Assembly (NCBI GenBank): GCA_035327585.1
Contig: DAOLDD010000009.1
Coordinates: 54,847-118,846 of the forward strand
Source of the DNA: JAMLJG01 sp035327585
GTDB taxonomy: Bacteria; Verrucomicrobiota; Kiritimatiellia; CAIVKH01
Length of the DNA stretch: 64,000 bases
Reading direction: 5' to 3'
Notes under the pieces: model-generated
What the model was told of the DNA's origin: nothing
Seen by the model: the letters and a program-made list of their open reading frames with translations, nothing else
Databases searched by the model: none
Position numbers and translations under genes: made by a program
Part shown: one piece after another, positions 26,941-35,857 of the stretch
How the letters are laid out: the number at the start of each line of letters is the position of its first letter
How positions within the stretch are numbered: the first letter of the stretch is position 1

Positions 26941-27156
26941 ATGACGACGCTCACCATCAGGATTCCGGATACGCTTCGCAAGGAACTGAAAACGCTGAGC
27001 CGAAGCGAGAACAAGGCCATGAGCGACATTGTGCGTGAATCGATCCGGCGCCATGTGGCGCTTCAGCGATTCCGGTCGCTGCGAAGCCGTGTTTTACCCT
27101 TCGCGGAGGCGCAGGGCATCTTGACGGACGAGGACGTGTTCCGGGCCCTCAAATGA
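26941..27156 (+). CDS. Ribbon-helix-helix antitoxin (CopG-like)
   Basis: The 71-residue product begins with a classic RHH strand (TTLTIRIPDTLRKELKTLSR), followed by the two helices (NKAMSDIVRESIRRHV). RHH antitoxins bind their own promoter and neutralise the toxin through the C-terminal tail. The gene overlaps the PIN gene by 4 bp (ATGA), as usual in toxin-antitoxin operons. Confidence 0.85.
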   Translation: MTTLTIRIPDTLRKELKTLSRSENKAMSDIVRESIRRHVALQRFRSLRSRVLPFAEAQGILTDEDVFRALK

Positions 27157-27557
27157 GGGTGGTTCTTGACGCGAACGTGCTGATTGCGGCCTATGCCGCG
27201 CGCGGGCTGTGCGAGGCCATCGTTGAATTGTGCATCGCCAACGATGACATCATCCTCACGGCGGACATCCTTGCCGATGTGAGGGAGAAGCTCACCAAGC
27301 GAATCAAGTTGCCTGCGGAAGCCGCCGGCAAGATCGAGTCGTTCCTCAAGAACAACGCTGAACTGGTAACTCCCGCTGAAGTGGATCCGACGGTGTGTCG
27401 GGACGTTGACGATATCGATGTGCTCGGCGCCGCCAGGGCGGCGGAGGCCGATTTTATCATCACCGGTGACGACGACCTGCTGGTTCTGGGTGAATTTTTC
27501 GGGACAAAAATTGTCTCACCCCGCCAATACTGGGAGGCATTCAGCAGGCGGAAATAG
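27153..27557 (+). CDS. PIN-domain toxin (COG1569-type)
   Basis: The 134-residue PIN nuclease has the acidic residues Asp6 (VVLDANV), Asp84 and Asp86-87 (CRDVDD) and Asp106-108 (ITGDDDLL), which would bind Mg2+/Mn2+. The family 'putative toxin component, PIN family' cleaves RNA. It pairs with the overlapping RHH antitoxin. All catalytic residues are present, so the toxin is probably active. Confidence 0.87.
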   Translation: MRVVLDANVLIAAYAARGLCEAIVELCIANDDIILTADILADVREKLTKRIKLPAEAAGKIESFLKNNAELVTPAEVDPTVCRDVDDIDVLGAARAAEADFIITGDDDLLVLGEFFGTKIVSPRQYWEAFSRRK

Positions 27558-27583
27558 AAAACGAGCCCACGCGAAATCCAGAA

Positions 27584-28621
27584 TCAGCGCCGCATCAAAT
27601 CCTTCTTCAGGTCGCGGGGGGGGCGCAGGCGCGCGGCGATGATGCCGGCGAGGGCGAGGGCGGCGATGAGGCCGATCGCGATTTTCCAGCCGCCGCCGGA
27701 TTTCGTCGCCACTTCTTCCCCGACGGGTGCGGTGGGTTCCGGCGCGGGGGTGGGCGGTGGTTCAACGACGGGCGGCGGGGGCGGGGGGCGCGGCACGGCG
27801 AGGAAGCCGGCGGCGAGCAGCTCCTTTGTCTTTTCATCGCGCAGCAGGCGGTTCTCACTGCCGAGCACGGCGGCGATGATGCGTACGCCGTCGCGCTGCG
27901 CGGTGGCGAGAATCGAAAAGCCGCCGGCGCGGAAAAAGCCGGTCTTGAAGCCGTCCACGCCATCCACGACGCCGAGCAGGTTGTTGTGGTTCCGCATGAT
28001 AAACGTGTCGTTGCGGAAGCCGCGTTCCTTGATGGACGTGTAGCGGAAGACGAGCGGGTGGCGGGCGAGTTCACGGCCGAGCAGGGCGAGGTCGCGCGCG
28101 GTGGTGACGTCGGGGTCCTTGTCGGCGCCGGGCGGCAGCCCGTGCTCGCTGATGAACCGGGTGTTCTTCATACCGAGCGCCTGCGCCTTGCGGTTCATCA
28201 TCTGGATGAACGCGTCGCGCGAGCCGGCGACGTGTTGCGACAGCGCGACCGCGGCGTCGTTCGCGGATTGCACCATCAACGCGTCGAGCAGTTCGTCGAT
28301 CGTGAAGATTTCGCCCTGTTTGAGGTACACCTGCGAGCCGCCCATTTTGGACGCTTCGGCGGAGACGGTGACGCGGTCGCCGAGTCGCACCGTGCCCGCG
28401 TCCACCTTCTCAATGACGAGCAGGAGCGTCATCAATTTCAGCACGCTCGCGGGGTAGCCGACCGCATCGGCGTTATCCTCGAAGATCACCGCGCCATCCG
28501 CGGCGTTGACGACGATGGCGCCGCGATAGGGCGTGGTGGCGAGTTGTTCGGTTTTTGCCGCGGCATTGTGCAGGCCAGCGATGCAGAGGACGGCGGACAC
28601 GAGGAACGGAATGAAGCGCAT
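27584..28621 (-). CDS. D-alanyl-D-alanine carboxypeptidase (PBP5/6 family)
   Basis: The ATG at 28621 gives 345 residues with a signal peptide ending near AAA-KTEQL. The penicillin-binding motifs are Ser59-x-x-Lys62 (ASVLKL), Ser119-Ala-Asn121 and Lys226-Thr-Gly. The enzyme trims the terminal D-Ala from peptidoglycan pentapeptide. In place of the usual PBP5 C-terminal beta domain there is a Pro-rich linker (PRPPPPPPVVEPPPTPAPEP) and one transmembrane helix near residues 317-335, which anchors the enzyme. It follows dinB by 50 bp on the same strand. Confidence 0.92.
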   Translation of the reverse strand: MRFIPFLVSAVLCIAGLHNAAAKTEQLATTPYRGAIVVNAADGAVIFEDNADAVGYPASVLKLMTLLLVIEKVDAGTVRLGDRVTVSAEASKMGGSQVYLKQGEIFTIDELLDALMVQSANDAAVALSQHVAGSRDAFIQMMNRKAQALGMKNTRFISEHGLPPGADKDPDVTTARDLALLGRELARHPLVFRYTSIKERGFRNDTFIMRNHNNLLGVVDGVDGFKTGFFRAGGFSILATAQRDGVRIIAAVLGSENRLLRDEKTKELLAAGFLAVPRPPPPPPVVEPPPTPAPEPTAPVGEEVATKSGGGWKIAIGLIAALALAGIIAARLRPPRDLKKDLMRR

Positions 28622-28671
28622 GAGCGTCTCCCAACGAATGCCGCGTAACGTCCGGCAGGCGTCTCCTGCGG

Positions 28672-29982
28672 TCAAGCAAGATTCAGCCGCGGCAGGTTGA
28701 GGCGGCGGCGGGGCGTTTCGCCGGGCAGCAGGTCGCCTTTGCGGGCCGGGGCGACGTCGCGCGGGCTTTGCGGCGCGTGGGCAAGGAAGAGGGCCGGGCC
28801 GAGGGTGAGCTTGTGCTTGCCGTACCACTCGTTCACGGAGTCGATGACGCGGGCGGCGCGCTCGATGCGGTCGATGCGGACGCGGTCCTCGAAGAGGTCG
28901 TATTGCTCCTCGCGGTCCTCCTCGATTTCACCGAGCGCGACCATCGTGGTGCGGTATTCGACGTCCGCCTGGTAGAGCTGATCGAACAGCTCGCGCGCCA
29001 GCGGCGTCATCTCCTGCGGCGCGGCGGTGGCGCGGCTCAGGCGCGCCTCCAACGCGGCCTGCGCGAAGTCGCGGCGGCGCAGCGCGATGCAGAGCAGGCG
29101 CGCGCGCAGGCGGTGTCGCCGCAGCTTGATGCAGGCCGATTCGACGTTCCGCACGAGCTTGGCGTAGACGAATTCGCGGTCCGCGCTGGGCGCGGTGAAG
29201 GTCTTGCACTTGCTGATGGTGAGATAGGTGTTCTTTTCCTCCGGGTTGACCGCGTAGACGCTGCCCCCGCGCAGTTCGTGCCAGATTTCGCGGCCCAGTT
29301 TGCCGAGCAGGCGGCCGGCCCAGGGTTCGGGCCGCTGGACGAAGTCGTACGCCGTTTGCAGGCCGTGTTTCTGGAGCAGGTTCACCGTGTTTCGTCCGAA
29401 GCCCCAGACCTCCTCAAGCGGCGTGCGCTGGAGCAGGACGTGCAGGTGGAAGCCGGGCACCGCGGTGAATCCGTCCGGCTTGCGAAATTTCGAGCAGAGT
29501 TTGGCGAGGCCCTTGGAGAGACTCAGGCCGATGGAAACGGTGAGGTCGAGCTCGCGCTGGATTTCGGCCTTCATGCGGCGCGCGATCTCCGCGTAGGACG
29601 TGTGGTGCAGGCGGCGCAGGCCGGTGAGGTCGGCGAAGCCCTCGTCTATCGAATGCTCCTCCACCATCGGCGTGAAGCGGCGCATGATGTTGAACATGCG
29701 CTTGGAGTAGAGGCTGTAGGTCTCGTAGTCGCTCGGCAGCACCAGCAGGTCCGGACACATCCGCCGCGCCTCATGCAGCGCGATGCCGCGCTTGATGCCA
29801 AGCGCCTTCGCCTCGTAGCTCGCGCAGGCGATGATGCCGCGCTCCTGGCCCGTGACCATCGGCCGCCCCTTCCAGCCCGGATGCACGGACTGCTCGACCG
29901 ACGTGAAGAACGCGTCGCCATCCACATGCACAATCGCACGCGGATAGGACCGCAAGGTGAGGGGTTGGATAACTGAACACAT
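28672..29982 (-). CDS. dinB: Y-family DNA polymerase (DinB/UmuC superfamily)
   Basis: The 436-residue product has the Y-family catalytic core. AIVHVDGDAFFTSVEQ near residue 16 holds the first metal-binding Asp, EEHSIDEGFADLTG near 108 holds the Asp-Glu pair, and SIGLSLSKGLAKLCSKFRKP follows. The little-finger domain begins around 240, followed by a 60-residue low-complexity tail without an obvious beta-clamp motif. It performs translesion synthesis. The start codon lies within a GAAC-N4-GTTC palindrome typical of a LexA operator, so SOS control is likely. Confidence 0.9.
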   Translation of the reverse strand: MCSVIQPLTLRSYPRAIVHVDGDAFFTSVEQSVHPGWKGRPMVTGQERGIIACASYEAKALGIKRGIALHEARRMCPDLLVLPSDYETYSLYSKRMFNIMRRFTPMVEEHSIDEGFADLTGLRRLHHTSYAEIARRMKAEIQRELDLTVSIGLSLSKGLAKLCSKFRKPDGFTAVPGFHLHVLLQRTPLEEVWGFGRNTVNLLQKHGLQTAYDFVQRPEPWAGRLLGKLGREIWHELRGGSVYAVNPEEKNTYLTISKCKTFTAPSADREFVYAKLVRNVESACIKLRRHRLRARLLCIALRRRDFAQAALEARLSRATAAPQEMTPLARELFDQLYQADVEYRTTMVALGEIEEDREEQYDLFEDRVRIDRIERAARVIDSVNEWYGKHKLTLGPALFLAHAPQSPRDVAPARKGDLLPGETPRRRLNLPRLNLA

Positions 29983-29990
29983 GTTCAGTT
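29971..29990. promoter_or_regulatory. LexA-like operator at the dinB start
   Basis: AACTGAAC-ACAT-GTTCAGTT has perfect 8-bp arms. Its core GAAC-N4-GTTC matches the Gram-positive-type LexA box rather than E. coli CTGT-N8-ACAG. It spans the proposed ATG of dinB (29980-29982), so a bound repressor would block transcription or the start site. Confidence 0.65.
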
Positions 29991-30069
29991 ATAGGAGTAC
30001 ACCCCGCGGGCGGATTGTGCAAGCGGGGTCGCGCGAGGTGGCGTGTGTGCCCCGGTAGCCGAAGGAACT

Positions 30070-30205
30070 TTCGCTCCTGCGGGACAAGCCCGCAGGGGGC
30101 GAAGGAAAGCTGCGCTGCGGACGTGCGGCCCGCAGGGGGCGAAGGAAAACGGGGGCGAAGGAAAACGGCTTGGCTGCGCAGCCCGCAGGGGGCGGACGAA
30201 AGCCC
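30070..30205. repeat. CCCGCAGGGGGCGAAGGAAA direct repeats
   Basis: The 238-bp stretch between dinB and the TauE-like gene holds two full copies of CCCGCAGGGGGCGAAGGAAA (near 30089 and 30129). It also holds a partial GGGGGCGAAGGAAAACG and a variant CCCGCAGGGGGCGGACGAAAG. Small CCTGCGG/CCGCAGG dyads may fold. No gene is seen here. Confidence 0.75.
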
Positions 30206-30220
30206 GTGAATTTCGCGCGA

Positions 30221-30943
30221 TCAGCCCCCGCCACAGCAGGCGGGGGGTGCGGCGGGGTCCGTGCCGGCGGGGAGGTGCGGGCTGAGGTAGGGAATGCCGA
30301 GGTCGAGGCCGCGCAGGATGAAGAGGGCGGCGAGCAGGATCAGGCCGGCGGGGATCAGCCACTGGAAATGTCCGCGCAGGCGCGTTTGCAGACTGGGCCC
30401 CGCGAGGGCCACGGCGAGCAGGAGCGGCGCGGTGCCCAATCCGAAGATCAGCATAAACAGCGCGCCATGAGCGGCCGTGCCGGTCGCCGTCGCGCCCGCG
30501 AGCGCGACATAGACCAAGCCGCAGGGCAGCAGCCCGTTGAGCAGGCCGATCGTGAACAGGCCGCGCGATGAGCCGAGCCCGAGCCGCCGCGCGAGCGCGC
30601 GCTGCACCGGCGCCACGGCTTTCATCAGCAGGGCGTCGACGTTCCAGCGTCCGCGGCCGAGTCCGCGCGCCGCCAGATAAAGCAGTATCGCCGCGCCGCA
30701 GGCAATGGAGAGGCCTTGTTGGAAGCCCGCGAGTTGCAGCGAGCGCCCGAGCATCCCGAAAATTGCGCCGAGCACGGCATAGGTGACCGCGCGGCCGAGG
30801 TTGTAGAGCAGCCGCCCGGCGATAAACGCGGGCCGCCCGCCCGCCGCCGCGCGCGGCAGCGCCAGCGCAATCGGCCCGCACATGCCGACGCAGTGCAGAC
30901 TGCCCGCCAGTCCCAGCGTCAGCGCGCTTGCCCAAATGAACAT
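30221..30943 (-). CDS. TauE/UreH-like membrane protein (UreH-2 family)
   Basis: The 240-residue product has six transmembrane helices. It contains GLAGSLHCVGMCGPIALALP at residues 12-31 and NGLLPCGLVYVAL near 148, the paired Cys/Pro motifs of the UreH-2/DsbD-like family. The C-terminus ends in CCGGG. Relatives often lie in cbb3 oxidase gene clusters and are linked to copper or cytochrome c maturation. Here the gene is about 12 kb from the cco cluster, so a link is only suggested. Confidence 0.8.
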   Translation of the reverse strand: MFIWASALTLGLAGSLHCVGMCGPIALALPRAAAGGRPAFIAGRLLYNLGRAVTYAVLGAIFGMLGRSLQLAGFQQGLSIACGAAILLYLAARGLGRGRWNVDALLMKAVAPVQRALARRLGLGSSRGLFTIGLLNGLLPCGLVYVALAGATATGTAAHGALFMLIFGLGTAPLLLAVALAGPSLQTRLRGHFQWLIPAGLILLAALFILRGLDLGIPYLSPHLPAGTDPAAPPACCGGG

Positions 30944-31093
30944 GCGCCCAGATTAGCATCAAAACGTATCGACAAAACGAGATTCTTTGCTCAAACTTCC
31001 GGCGTTGAAGCTGTTATGTCATTCACCTGTTCGGTGGGGGACAAGGCTCCGGGGTGCGAGCGAAGAGGCTTCATTTCGGCAATCCGCCTTAAT

Positions 31094-31109
31094 CGTTTCC
31101 GTCGAAACG
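31094..31109. promoter_or_regulatory. Possible activator-binding palindrome upstream of the pilus operon
   Basis: CGTTTC-CGTC-GAAACG lies about 160 bp before the -24/-12 promoter. That is a usual distance for an NtrC-type enhancer site. It lies in the 382-bp gene-free region 30944-31325. A second short dyad, GGCGATTTCGCC, lies near 31190. Both are only candidates. Confidence 0.35.
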
Positions 31110-31256
31110 TTTGTGCGAAAACGCGGCGTCCGGGTGTTCACTTTTGTGCGGCGGTGCGCGTTTTCGCTTCGCGCTTTTGCGCAGGAAATTGGCGATTTCG
31201 CCCATTTCCGGCCATTGTCGCCCGCATTCGTCACATTCGGCACAAAAACCACCGGG

Positions 31257-31274
31257 TTGGCACAACTCCTGCAT
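31257..31274 (+). promoter_or_regulatory. Sigma-54 (-24/-12) promoter of the pilT operon
   Basis: TTGGCACAACTCCTGCAT matches the sigma-54 consensus YTGGCACG-N4-TTGCW. The invariant GG is at 31259-31260 and the invariant GC at 31271-31272, with the right 12-bp phase. It lies 52 bp upstream of the pilT start codon. Type IV pilus genes in several Gram-negative bacteria use sigma-54 with an NtrC-type activator. Confidence 0.75.
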
Positions 31275-31325
31275 TCTTCTTTGCCACGTGGTGTGAAGCT
31301 GTTGCAGAGGTGAGGGGATTCCAAG

Positions 31326-32411
31326 TTGCTGACGATTGAGAACATTCTTGCGGAAATGGATCGGTTGGGGGCGTCGGATGTGATTGTGACGGCCGGTACG
31401 CCGCCGCAATTGCGCGTGCTGGGCTCGCTGCAGCCGATGGGCGACGCGCCGTTGACGGCCGCCGATACGGAGCGGATCTGCCTGTCCATGCTGACGCCTG
31501 AGCAAGCCACTGAGCTGCGGACAAACCGGAGTTTGGATCTCTCGCGCTCATTCCCGAATCTGCCGCGATTCCGCTTTAATCTCTTTCACCAGCGGGACGC
31601 GATGGGCCTCGTCGCCCGCTTGATCGCCTCGCGTATCCCGTCGTTCGATGAACTCGGCCTGCCCCCGGTCATCCGCGACATGGCGTTGCGCCCGCACGGG
31701 CTGATCCTCGTCACCGGGCCCGCGGGCAGCGGCAAATCGACCACGCTCGCGGCGATGATCGACTACGTCAACGAACGGCGCGGCTCGCACATCGTCTGTA
31801 TCGAGGACCCGATCGAATTCCTGCACCACCACAAACGAAGCGTCGTCGAACAGCGCGAGGTGGGGCAGGACGCGCACTCGTTTTCCGGGGCGCTGCGCGA
31901 CGTGTTCCGCCAGTCCCCCGACATCATCATGATCGGTGAAATGCGCGACCTGGAGACGATGCAGCTCGCGTTGACCCTCGCGGAGACGGGGCACCTCATT
32001 CTCGCCACGCTGCACACGCAGGACACCGTGCATGCGATCAACCGCATGGTCGACGTCTTCCCGCCCGCCCAGCAGCAGCAGGTTTATACGCAGCTTTCGA
32101 TGGTGCTTTCGGCTGTCATCACACAGGCGCTGCTGGTATCCTCCGATGGTCGGCGCAGATTGCTGGCGTACGAAGTGATGAACGTGACGCCCGCCATCCG
32201 GAACCTGATCCGCGAGATGCAACTGCAGCAGATCCACGCGGTGATCCAGACCGGGCGCGCGGACCACATGATCACGATGAATGACACGTTAAAACAATTG
32301 GTACAGGACGGGCACATCACGTCCGATGTCGCGATGGCCCGCTCGCCCCGCCCGAAAGAACTCGCCCGCATGCTGGAACACGTTCCGCGTCAAGGAGGTC
32401 CTCGTCGATGA
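31326..32411 (+). CDS. pilT: PilT-type retraction ATPase
   Basis: A TTG start at 31326 is preceded by a GAGGTGAGGGG ribosome site. The 361-residue product has Walker A GPAGSGKSTT near 136, Walker B region DIIMIGEMRD and the His box HLILATLHTQDT. The C-terminus (TMNDTLKQLVQDGHIT) is typical of PilT. It powers depolymerisation of type IV pili. Its position as first gene of a secretin/pilB/pilC operon is unusual. An alternative is that it is a second assembly motor. Confidence 0.92.
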   Translation: MLTIENILAEMDRLGASDVIVTAGTPPQLRVLGSLQPMGDAPLTAADTERICLSMLTPEQATELRTNRSLDLSRSFPNLPRFRFNLFHQRDAMGLVARLIASRIPSFDELGLPPVIRDMALRPHGLILVTGPAGSGKSTTLAAMIDYVNERRGSHIVCIEDPIEFLHHHKRSVVEQREVGQDAHSFSGALRDVFRQSPDIIMIGEMRDLETMQLALTLAETGHLILATLHTQDTVHAINRMVDVFPPAQQQQVYTQLSMVLSAVITQALLVSSDGRRRLLAYEVMNVTPAIRNLIREMQLQQIHAVIQTGRADHMITMNDTLKQLVQDGHITSDVAMARSPRPKELARMLEHVPRQGGPRR

Positions 32412-34084
32412 AAAGCAAATATGGCATATCCTGGCTGCTGCTGTTGGGTCTGGTCCTGCTCGGCGCCACGCTGAAGGATCCCTCCGCCGCGTCCGCCCAG
32501 CAACAGGGCGCGCCGCCGGTTGTCTCGGCGAACGAACCGATTGTCACCCCGCCACCCGCCGGCGTGGCCGCGGACGGCACACAAACGCTGGTGACGCTGA
32601 ACGTCGAGGACACCCTTGTCTCGCAAATTCTCAACGCGTTCTCGCGCCAGACCGGGCGCAGCATCGTCATCGGCCCTGAAATCACGGGCCGCACCACCGT
32701 GCGCCTGACGAACGTGCCGTGGGAACAGGCGCTCGACTCCGTGCTCAAGCCATTTGGCTACGGTTATTTCCAGGACGGCGACACGACGGTCGTCACCGGC
32801 GTGGATCCGCTCCGTTCCCGCGTCATCACGTTGCGATATCTCGACGCCTCGGACGTGGAGCCCGTGATCGGTGTATTCCTGTCGCCGCGCGGCAAGATCG
32901 TTCGCGTCGCGAACCTCGGCCAGAGCTGGGGTTCCACGGCATCGCAAAGCGAATCCGTGGCGGGCGGCGAGGGGATGGGCAAGCGCGCCCGCATGCAGGA
33001 GGACCCGAAAATCTCGCGCTCCAAAACGCTGGTCATCACCGACACGCCCGAGGTGCTTCAGCAGATTACCGCGTTCCTCGACAAGGTGGACGTGCCGCCC
33101 GCACAAATCCTGATTGAGGCGCGCTTCCTCGAGCTGAACCCGCGTGTCCTCCGCGATATCGGCGTGGAATTCGGCACCAGCGGCGGGTTCAAGAGCGGCT
33201 CGCACACCTACGGCTACAGCGGCAATCAGTCCGGCAGCGCGGTCGCCCCCGGCAACTTCAACGCGTTCAGTACGCCTACACTTTCCGCCAACGAGCCGTT
33301 CAACGCCGGCATCAGCCTCGCCTTCCAGCGCCTGACCTCGGTGCAGTACGAGTTGTTGTTCCACGCGCTGCAGGAGGACGCATCGGCCAACGTGCTGTCC
33401 GCGCCGCGCATCCTGACGTTGAACAACCAGGAGGCCGTGATCATTGTCGGAACGAAATTCCCGATCATCAATTCGGACGCCTCCTCCGCGGCCTCCGGCG
33501 GCGCGGCGACCATCACCACCTCACTGCGCGGCTACGAGGACATCGGCATCCAGTTGAACGTGCTGCCGCAGATCAGCGACGGGAACATGATCAGCATGAT
33601 CGTACGCCCGTCCGTGCGCGAGTTGATCGGCACCCGCTCCGGCAAGACGGTGTCGGGGGAAGTCACGGCGCTCACGGAATATCCCGTCATTTCCACGCGC
33701 GAGGCGGAGACGCAGGTCGTGCTGCCGGACGGCCAGACCATCGTCATCGGCGGCCTGCTCAAGGACCGCCAGAGCAAGACGACGCTCAAGGTGCCGTTTC
33801 TGGGCAGCATCCCGTACCTGGGTTGGCTCTTCCGCCGCGAAACCGTGCAGAACGAAAAAATTGAGCTGCTGATTTTCGTGACGGCCAGCATCGTGCCGGC
33901 GGAAGGCTCCGAACTCACGCGCGCCGAGGTGGACAGCCTCGCGAAGCGGCCCGCGAACCTGCTTTCCGCGCCCGCAATCCTCGCCAACACCGCGGATGCC
34001 TCCCTCTCGCCCTATATTGAGCCCGGCCTGAGCGGCGTGTCGGCGAATGCGCCGATGCCGTCGGCCCCGGCGGACAAGCGCTGA
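32408..34084 (+). CDS. gspD: Secretin (GspD/PilQ family)
   Basis: The 558-residue product has a signal-anchor-like N-terminus (YGISWLLLLGLVLLGATL). An N-domain (LNVEDTLVSQILNAFSRQTGRSI) is followed by a second N-type domain (LRSRVITLRYLDASDVEPVI). The C-terminal secretin pore domain contains the signature VVLPDGQTIVIGGLLKDRQS. It forms the outer-membrane channel for pili or secreted proteins. It lacks AMIN domains, so it is closer to GspD or a minimal PilQ. It overlaps pilT by 4 bp. Confidence 0.92.
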   Translation: MKSKYGISWLLLLGLVLLGATLKDPSAASAQQQGAPPVVSANEPIVTPPPAGVAADGTQTLVTLNVEDTLVSQILNAFSRQTGRSIVIGPEITGRTTVRLTNVPWEQALDSVLKPFGYGYFQDGDTTVVTGVDPLRSRVITLRYLDASDVEPVIGVFLSPRGKIVRVANLGQSWGSTASQSESVAGGEGMGKRARMQEDPKISRSKTLVITDTPEVLQQITAFLDKVDVPPAQILIEARFLELNPRVLRDIGVEFGTSGGFKSGSHTYGYSGNQSGSAVAPGNFNAFSTPTLSANEPFNAGISLAFQRLTSVQYELLFHALQEDASANVLSAPRILTLNNQEAVIIVGTKFPIINSDASSAASGGAATITTSLRGYEDIGIQLNVLPQISDGNMISMIVRPSVRELIGTRSGKTVSGEVTALTEYPVISTREAETQVVLPDGQTIVIGGLLKDRQSKTTLKVPFLGSIPYLGWLFRRETVQNEKIELLIFVTASIVPAEGSELTRAEVDSLAKRPANLLSAPAILANTADASLSPYIEPGLSGVSANAPMPSAPADKR

Positions 34085-34109
34085 ATGGACGACTGACGAG
34101 CACGAAACC

Positions 34110-35855
34110 ATGAAAGCCCTTCGCCTAGGTGATCTCCTCGTGGAGGCCGGCAAATTGACGCCGGCCCAGCTCGAGGACGCGATGCGGCGGCCCGAATCGG
34201 CGGGCCGTCCGCTCGGCGAGGTCCTGCGCGAGCTCGGTTACATCGACGACGACGACATCGCGCGCTCACTCGCGAAGCAGCTCGACATCCCGTTCCAGGA
34301 ACTGCCCGACGAGTTGAAACTGGAAAAGGAGGAGGTCAAGCTGATCCCCGAAGCGGTCGCGCGGCGGTACGGCGTGATCGCCCTGCGGCGCGACGAATCC
34401 GATGTCGTGACGCTCGTCATGAAGGATCCGTTGGACCTGCATGCGCTCGATACGATCCGCTCCCTCACGTCGCTCGACATCACGAAGGCCGTCAGCACCG
34501 AGCGCCGCATCCTCGCCGTGATCGACCGCTCCTACATTGAGGAGGCGCACATCGAGCGCAACCTCCGCGAAATCGTGGACGCCGGCGCGGACGACATCGT
34601 CACCGGATTCGACGAGGCGGCGGCGGGCGGGGATGACCAGTTGCGTTTGCTGGCGAACGACGCGCCCGTGGTGCGCTTCGTCAACCTCTTGCTCCTACAG
34701 GCCGTGCGCGACCGCGCGAGCGACATCCACTTCGAGCCGCAGGAAAAGGACGTGCACGTGCGCATCCGCGTCGATGGCTCGCTGCGCGAGGTCACGCCGC
34801 CGCCCAAGGCGCTCTATGCGGGCGTCGTCACGCGCATCAAAATCCTGTCGAACATGGACATCTCGGAGCGCCGCCTGCCGCTCGACGGCCGGTTCAAGTT
34901 CTCCGTGCACGGGCGCATCATTGATGTGCGCGTGTCGTCGCTGCCCTGCGTGCACGGCGAGAAGATGGTGTTGCGCATCCTCGACCGCGACTCGCTGCTC
35001 GTCGATATGAAGGACGTCGGCTTCGAGCCCGACATGCTCGCGCGGTTCCAGCGTGTGCTCAAGCAGCCGCACGGCATCGTGCTGCTCACCGGCCCGACCG
35101 GCAGCGGCAAAACCTCCACGCTCTACAGCGCGCTGAGTTATTTGCGCGCGCCGGACGTGAACATCCAGACGGTGGAGGACCCGGTGGAATACCTCGTGCC
35201 GGGCATCAACCAGATGGCGATAAAATCCAACATCGGCCTCGATTTCGCCAACGCCCTCCGCGCGATCCTGCGCCAGGACCCCGACATCATCATGATCGGC
35301 GAAATCCGCGACGCGGAGACCGCGCAGATCGCGATGCGCGCCGCGCTGACGGGGCACCTCGTGTTGAGCACGCTGCACACCAACGATTCGCCCTCCGCGT
35401 TCTGGCGCCTGCGCGACATCGGCGTCGAGGCCTTCCTGATCGCCGCGACGATCTCCCTCGTGATTTCCCAGCGCCTCGTGCGCGTGATCTGCGAGCACTG
35501 CAAGGCGCCCGTCACGCCGTCGCTCGAGGACCTGCGCGTGGCGCGGCTGGTCGATCCGCATCCGGAGCAGTGGACCTTCATGCGGGGCGCCGGCTGCTTG
35601 AAGTGCCAGCACACCGGCTACCGCGGGCGCACCGCCATATTTGAATTCCTCGAAGTGAACGATCCCATCCGCGAAATGGTGCTCGATGGCACTGGCACCG
35701 TGGAGTTGCGAAACCGGGCGATTGCGATGGGGATGCAGACCCTGCTCGCGAACGGGTTGGACAAGGTGCGCCGCGGCATCACCACGATTGACGAGGTACT
35801 GGTCGCCGCGCCGGATTCCGAATTGAACGAAATTTCCGCCGGGAGCGCCGGATAG
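34110..35855 (+). CDS. pilB: Assembly ATPase (GspE/PilB family)
   Basis: The ATG at 34110 gives 581 residues. An N-terminal MshEN-like domain (RLGDLLVEAGKLTPAQLEDA) of the c-di-GMP-binding type lies at about 1-150. The AAA-type ATPase core has Walker A GPTGSGKTSTLY, Asp box and Walker B (DPDIIMIGEIRDAETAQ). The zinc tetracysteine is CEHCK plus CLKCQ near the end. It drives pseudopilus or pilus polymerisation. The linker around residue 165-180 (DEAAAGGDDQ) is acidic. Confidence 0.94.
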   Translation: MKALRLGDLLVEAGKLTPAQLEDAMRRPESAGRPLGEVLRELGYIDDDDIARSLAKQLDIPFQELPDELKLEKEEVKLIPEAVARRYGVIALRRDESDVVTLVMKDPLDLHALDTIRSLTSLDITKAVSTERRILAVIDRSYIEEAHIERNLREIVDAGADDIVTGFDEAAAGGDDQLRLLANDAPVVRFVNLLLLQAVRDRASDIHFEPQEKDVHVRIRVDGSLREVTPPPKALYAGVVTRIKILSNMDISERRLPLDGRFKFSVHGRIIDVRVSSLPCVHGEKMVLRILDRDSLLVDMKDVGFEPDMLARFQRVLKQPHGIVLLTGPTGSGKTSTLYSALSYLRAPDVNIQTVEDPVEYLVPGINQMAIKSNIGLDFANALRAILRQDPDIIMIGEIRDAETAQIAMRAALTGHLVLSTLHTNDSPSAFWRLRDIGVEAFLIAATISLVISQRLVRVICEHCKAPVTPSLEDLRVARLVDPHPEQWTFMRGAGCLKCQHTGYRGRTAIFEFLEVNDPIREMVLDGTGTVELRNRAIAMGMQTLLANGLDKVRRGITTIDEVLVAAPDSELNEISAGSAG

Positions 35856-35857
35856 CC

